Source: Rhynochetos jubatus (lineage: Eukaryota > Chordata > Aves > Eurypygiformes > Rhynochetidae). From it: a stretch of DNA of 64,000 nt. Position 1 is the first letter of the stretch, and every line of letters begins with the position of its first letter. A program made the position numbers and the translations under genes. The stretch is from contig CM050657.1 of assembly GCA_027574665.1 (NCBI GenBank), forward strand, positions 21,554,700-21,618,699, given 5' to 3'. Positions 61,001-64,000 of this stretch are shown here, one piece after another. The notes under the pieces are model-generated. The model was not told where the DNA came from. It saw nothing but the letters and a program-made list of their open reading frames with translations, and made no database searches.

Positions 61001-64000
61001 TTATCATCTACAGACCAAAAAACACCTGGAAAAGCTCAGTGGGAGAGACAAAACTGATTTTAGTGAAGATTTGAAACATATACAAACAGATGCAGTCAAT
61101 AATACAGTATATGAATCCTTAATCCATTCCAGAGTGGAACAGGGTCTGTAGCAACAGGGCAGAGCAGGCTACAACATTTTTCATGTACAATCCTACAGTT
61201 TAGGGAAAACTACGTGAAATGTCACAGCAACCACCAAGATGACGAGTTTATCACTCCCAAAACCTGTCTCTTCTCCTGTGCGCAGGCAGGAGAAAGGATA
61301 ATCTCCATGTGTGGAGTTGTCATAAAAAAATAGGTACTAAAAAAGTTTTTTAAAAGAAGCATTTACGTACAGTCCAACAGGTTAGTAAGTGTATACTGCA
61401 TTCACAAAACCTCAGACATGGCCATAATTTGTCAAAACAGTATTTTTACCACATATTATACCCGATACGGGACAGTCTCTCAGTGTGAAAAAGCAGGACC
61501 TGGCTCACCTTGTTTGACAACGCAAGGAGTGACTGCACAAATGCAAGAGTTTGAGGATACTCTGCGTAAAATCCGTACCAGACTTCCTGCAGGGAGCTGG
61601 TGAAATCCAATAACGAACAAGTAATGACAGTCCTTCGATATATCCTTTAAAAACCAGCAACCTACCTACCTGCAAGCAATCATCTGTGGCTCTCAAAGCA
61701 AACAGTGCCAGCTTTCAGTGTGGCAACCCACGCACCTCAACTCTGTGCCCAATAAGATGCTCAGCTCTGTTTCTCCTCCCTAAACGAGGAAAGCAGTCCC
61801 AGAATCTGTGAGATGGGAATTTGTATGTTAAGCTAGAGGTTATCACAGACATTTGGAAGAATTGGCCAGATCCTAACCATATATCACACTGTAGACAACT
61901 ACTTTTATTTCTTAAAGAAAAACATAGTCTTGAGAGAGTAGCTAGTGCTGACAGCAGCACCTTGCTCTACCAGTGGGTTGCCACGCAAAACCATCACTTG
62001 CAGGGAGGTGGAACACTTCACTCGACATTTATCTGTCTCAGATTTATAGATCTAGAAATTGAGAAACAACCTGCAACCAAATTATGGCTCTCTACAATTA
62101 AGAAAGAAGTCTCCTGCAAATGCACTGTGACGTCAACAGCAGCACTCCCTGCACAAATGTAGCCAAAGGATTACTAAATATGCTTCATGACAGCAGAGAA
62201 GACCAAGAAATTCCAGGCCACAGTTCATCTCCTTATTTCAAAAGGACTCAGTAGCGGCCAAGGTCCCTACCTGCCTTGCCCTGCCAAGGATTTTTCAGCC
62301 AACACCACCACTCCTGAGAGCCATGGGCAGGATCTTGCCGCTGAGTTCAGTAGCTAGAGGCTAACAAAAGCTCGGAGGAGGGGGCAGCTGCTCTTTGGTA
62401 CATAGTTGAACAATGACTTTAGAGAGGGGTTCTTGGTCCACAGGCACTACAGGAGACGTCTACTGAAGTGAAGTAAGGCCACAGATTTATCACCAGTTCG
62501 CCCCAGGGGGTGATACAGGGCACACATTATGTGTAAATCCTCAAGTCTGTAGCCTTAAACAGATATTATTAAGGACTTAGTTTTCCTTAATGTTTACAGT
62601 GTAGTAAAAAAGCCATATTGCGTGAACAGTAGCATATTTCAGCCTTGAACTTAAAAAGACCTTTCTCTCTGGCTAAGAGGGGATCCCTTCAAACAAAGAT
62701 GAGCAGACTGATCCGACTCTGAAACTTCCTCTCATTAGCCACTGCGATTTCCTATTTCCGTGAGTGATGTATTCCCCACAAAGATCAGACTGTTTTTCAG
62801 AGCAATGCTATTAACAGACATCCTTTGGGGTTTTTTTGTGTGCTTTTCATTATTATCCTTAACACTAACAAAGCTAATTTCAAAGCACTAAGATATGTTG
62901 TCTCCATAGCACAAGTGACAGATGTTCCATATGTTAAAAATAAACCTTAATGCTATTCTTGTGCTGCCCTCCCTGGCTTTTTCCTTTTATTATTCATATT
63001 TTTGGAAGTTACATTACTTATACAGAAATTACACTGGGATAAGTAGTTCTTTTAATAAGGCACGGGAAAGACCTGGATCAAGGTGCAGGTTTAGAGAATT
63101 CAGCAAATAGTTGCTGCTTCTCTTCTGCAGTGCATAAAATGCTCATCTGGATATGCTCCTGAGTCGGGGCTGCTCAGAGTGCAGTATATCAGCGAGTAAC
63201 TGAACACGGAGCTGGAAAGACATGCATCATATGAAGTGACATTTCAAAATGACACGAGAGTAAAACACACCTGCTTGCTTTGAAAAAACCAGGCAAGTAA
63301 GAAACCCTGCATCTGTATCTCTGAAGGTATGATCGGTGATGAGCAAGAGACAAAGCAACAGATGAGGCCGTGCTTTGTCCTCTGGGGTACCTGGAGGGGC
63401 AGTGGGTGAACAAACACCACCAAGCTACTGATATCGTTCCCACTTCTAGCTTTGGTGGTACATACAACTTGGGGTTGTTATGTTTGACAGAACTGCAAGA
63501 CAAGCTCTACGTAGTTCCAATAACGTGTTTGTGGAGCTGGAGCTCAGCTGCCCTATGCAGCACCTCCCCGGGACAGCACCCGATCGGCTCGACATGGGCA
63601 CAAGCAAGCACCTTGCTCCATGAAGTGAGACCACCTGGTGCCCCCAGATCCAGTTTGCAGGAGATGGAAGCCGGCAGCTTCCTCACAGCCAGCTGCTGGC
63701 CAGGCACTTACAGGAAGGTGAGGTGATGAGGGTGAGGTAGGGAAAAGCACGGCTTGCATCCAGCTGGAACACACTCTCCTGCCACACCTGGGAATGCGGT
63801 GAGCAGGGCAAAGTACATTACTTGGACACTCACAAAGAGACTCAGAAGGAATTCCTGTCCCAAATTTATCTCTAGGGAGCACACAAAACCTAAGGCCCAG
63901 GACACCACTTTTCCACGCAGCAATTAACCAAATGTTGTGGAGAGATGGTATCAGAGGCAGCCAAACCAGTTTTAGAAATCTTGTGCCATCCCATGCTCAA
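58001..64000. other. Non-coding sequence, no gene seen
   Basis: About 6 kb of unique sequence. Open frames up to about 118 codons near the right end (63370-63882) overlap on both strands in a GC-richer stretch and lack domains. No tRNA, microRNA, CR1 or LTR copy was recognised here. Confidence 0.5.

Noticed and set aside
63370-63882. Overlapping open frames on both strands near the right edge
   Set aside because: Mutually overlapping frames in a GC-richer stretch, no domain, no splice context.
1-64000. CRISPR arrays, bacterial operons, tRNA, rRNA and known microRNA genes
   Set aside because: Looked for by eye: no regularly spaced direct repeats, no tRNA box B-type sequence in context, and no familiar microRNA seed-and-hairpin were found. 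A covariance-model search would be needed to exclude divergent RNA genes.

Overview
The window looks like nuclear DNA from a bird. It contains a 5'-truncated CR1 LINE tail (27336-27510) with the typical avian terminal 8-base repeats and LINE body, and a second, older CR1 tail (6296-6422). It also contains a ~1.1 kb LTR-type repeat (about 909-2011) that I recognise from memory as widespread in bird genomes. Repeat density is low, base composition is moderate, there are no bacterial-style gene runs, and long stretches are unique non-coding sequence. Species and locus could not be identified.

I found no convincing protein-coding gene. The longest open frames are about 120-135 codons, overlap on both strands, often start at non-ATG triplets, and carry no recognisable domain. 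A few exon-like splice-site pairs exist (best 2972-3048; weaker 13996-14035; one on the minus strand inside an old repeat at 49131-49174). None can be tied to a known gene. The window is best read as intergenic DNA or a large intron.

Layout: 1-908 plain sequence; 909-2011 LTR repeat with an internal degenerate tandem array; 2012-6295 plain sequence with one exon-like segment; 6296-6422 old CR1; 7640-8660 two regulatory-looking blocks; 8868-8990 ancient repeat; 11363-12150 a CpG-rich patch followed by a dense block of GATA, RUNX-core and TGACAG-type motifs; 12151-27335 mostly plain, with a perfect 13-bp inverted repeat at 20152-20199; 27336-27510 CR1; 29430-31060 the largest regulatory-looking cluster, including a palindromic POU site; 33235-33310, 40330-40420, 41288-41350 and 49140-49310 ancient repeat remnants; 34480-34740, 36722-36925, 47690-47970, 51460-51620 and 52190-52345 further regulatory-looking blocks; 52346-64000 plain sequence.

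If there is a common theme, it is regulatory: several blocks rich in homeodomain, POU, SOX and GATA-type words set in gene-free DNA, the pattern typical of distal enhancers around a developmental regulator. This is inference from sequence texture and motifs; conservation cannot be measured from one sequence. No new biological system was found.
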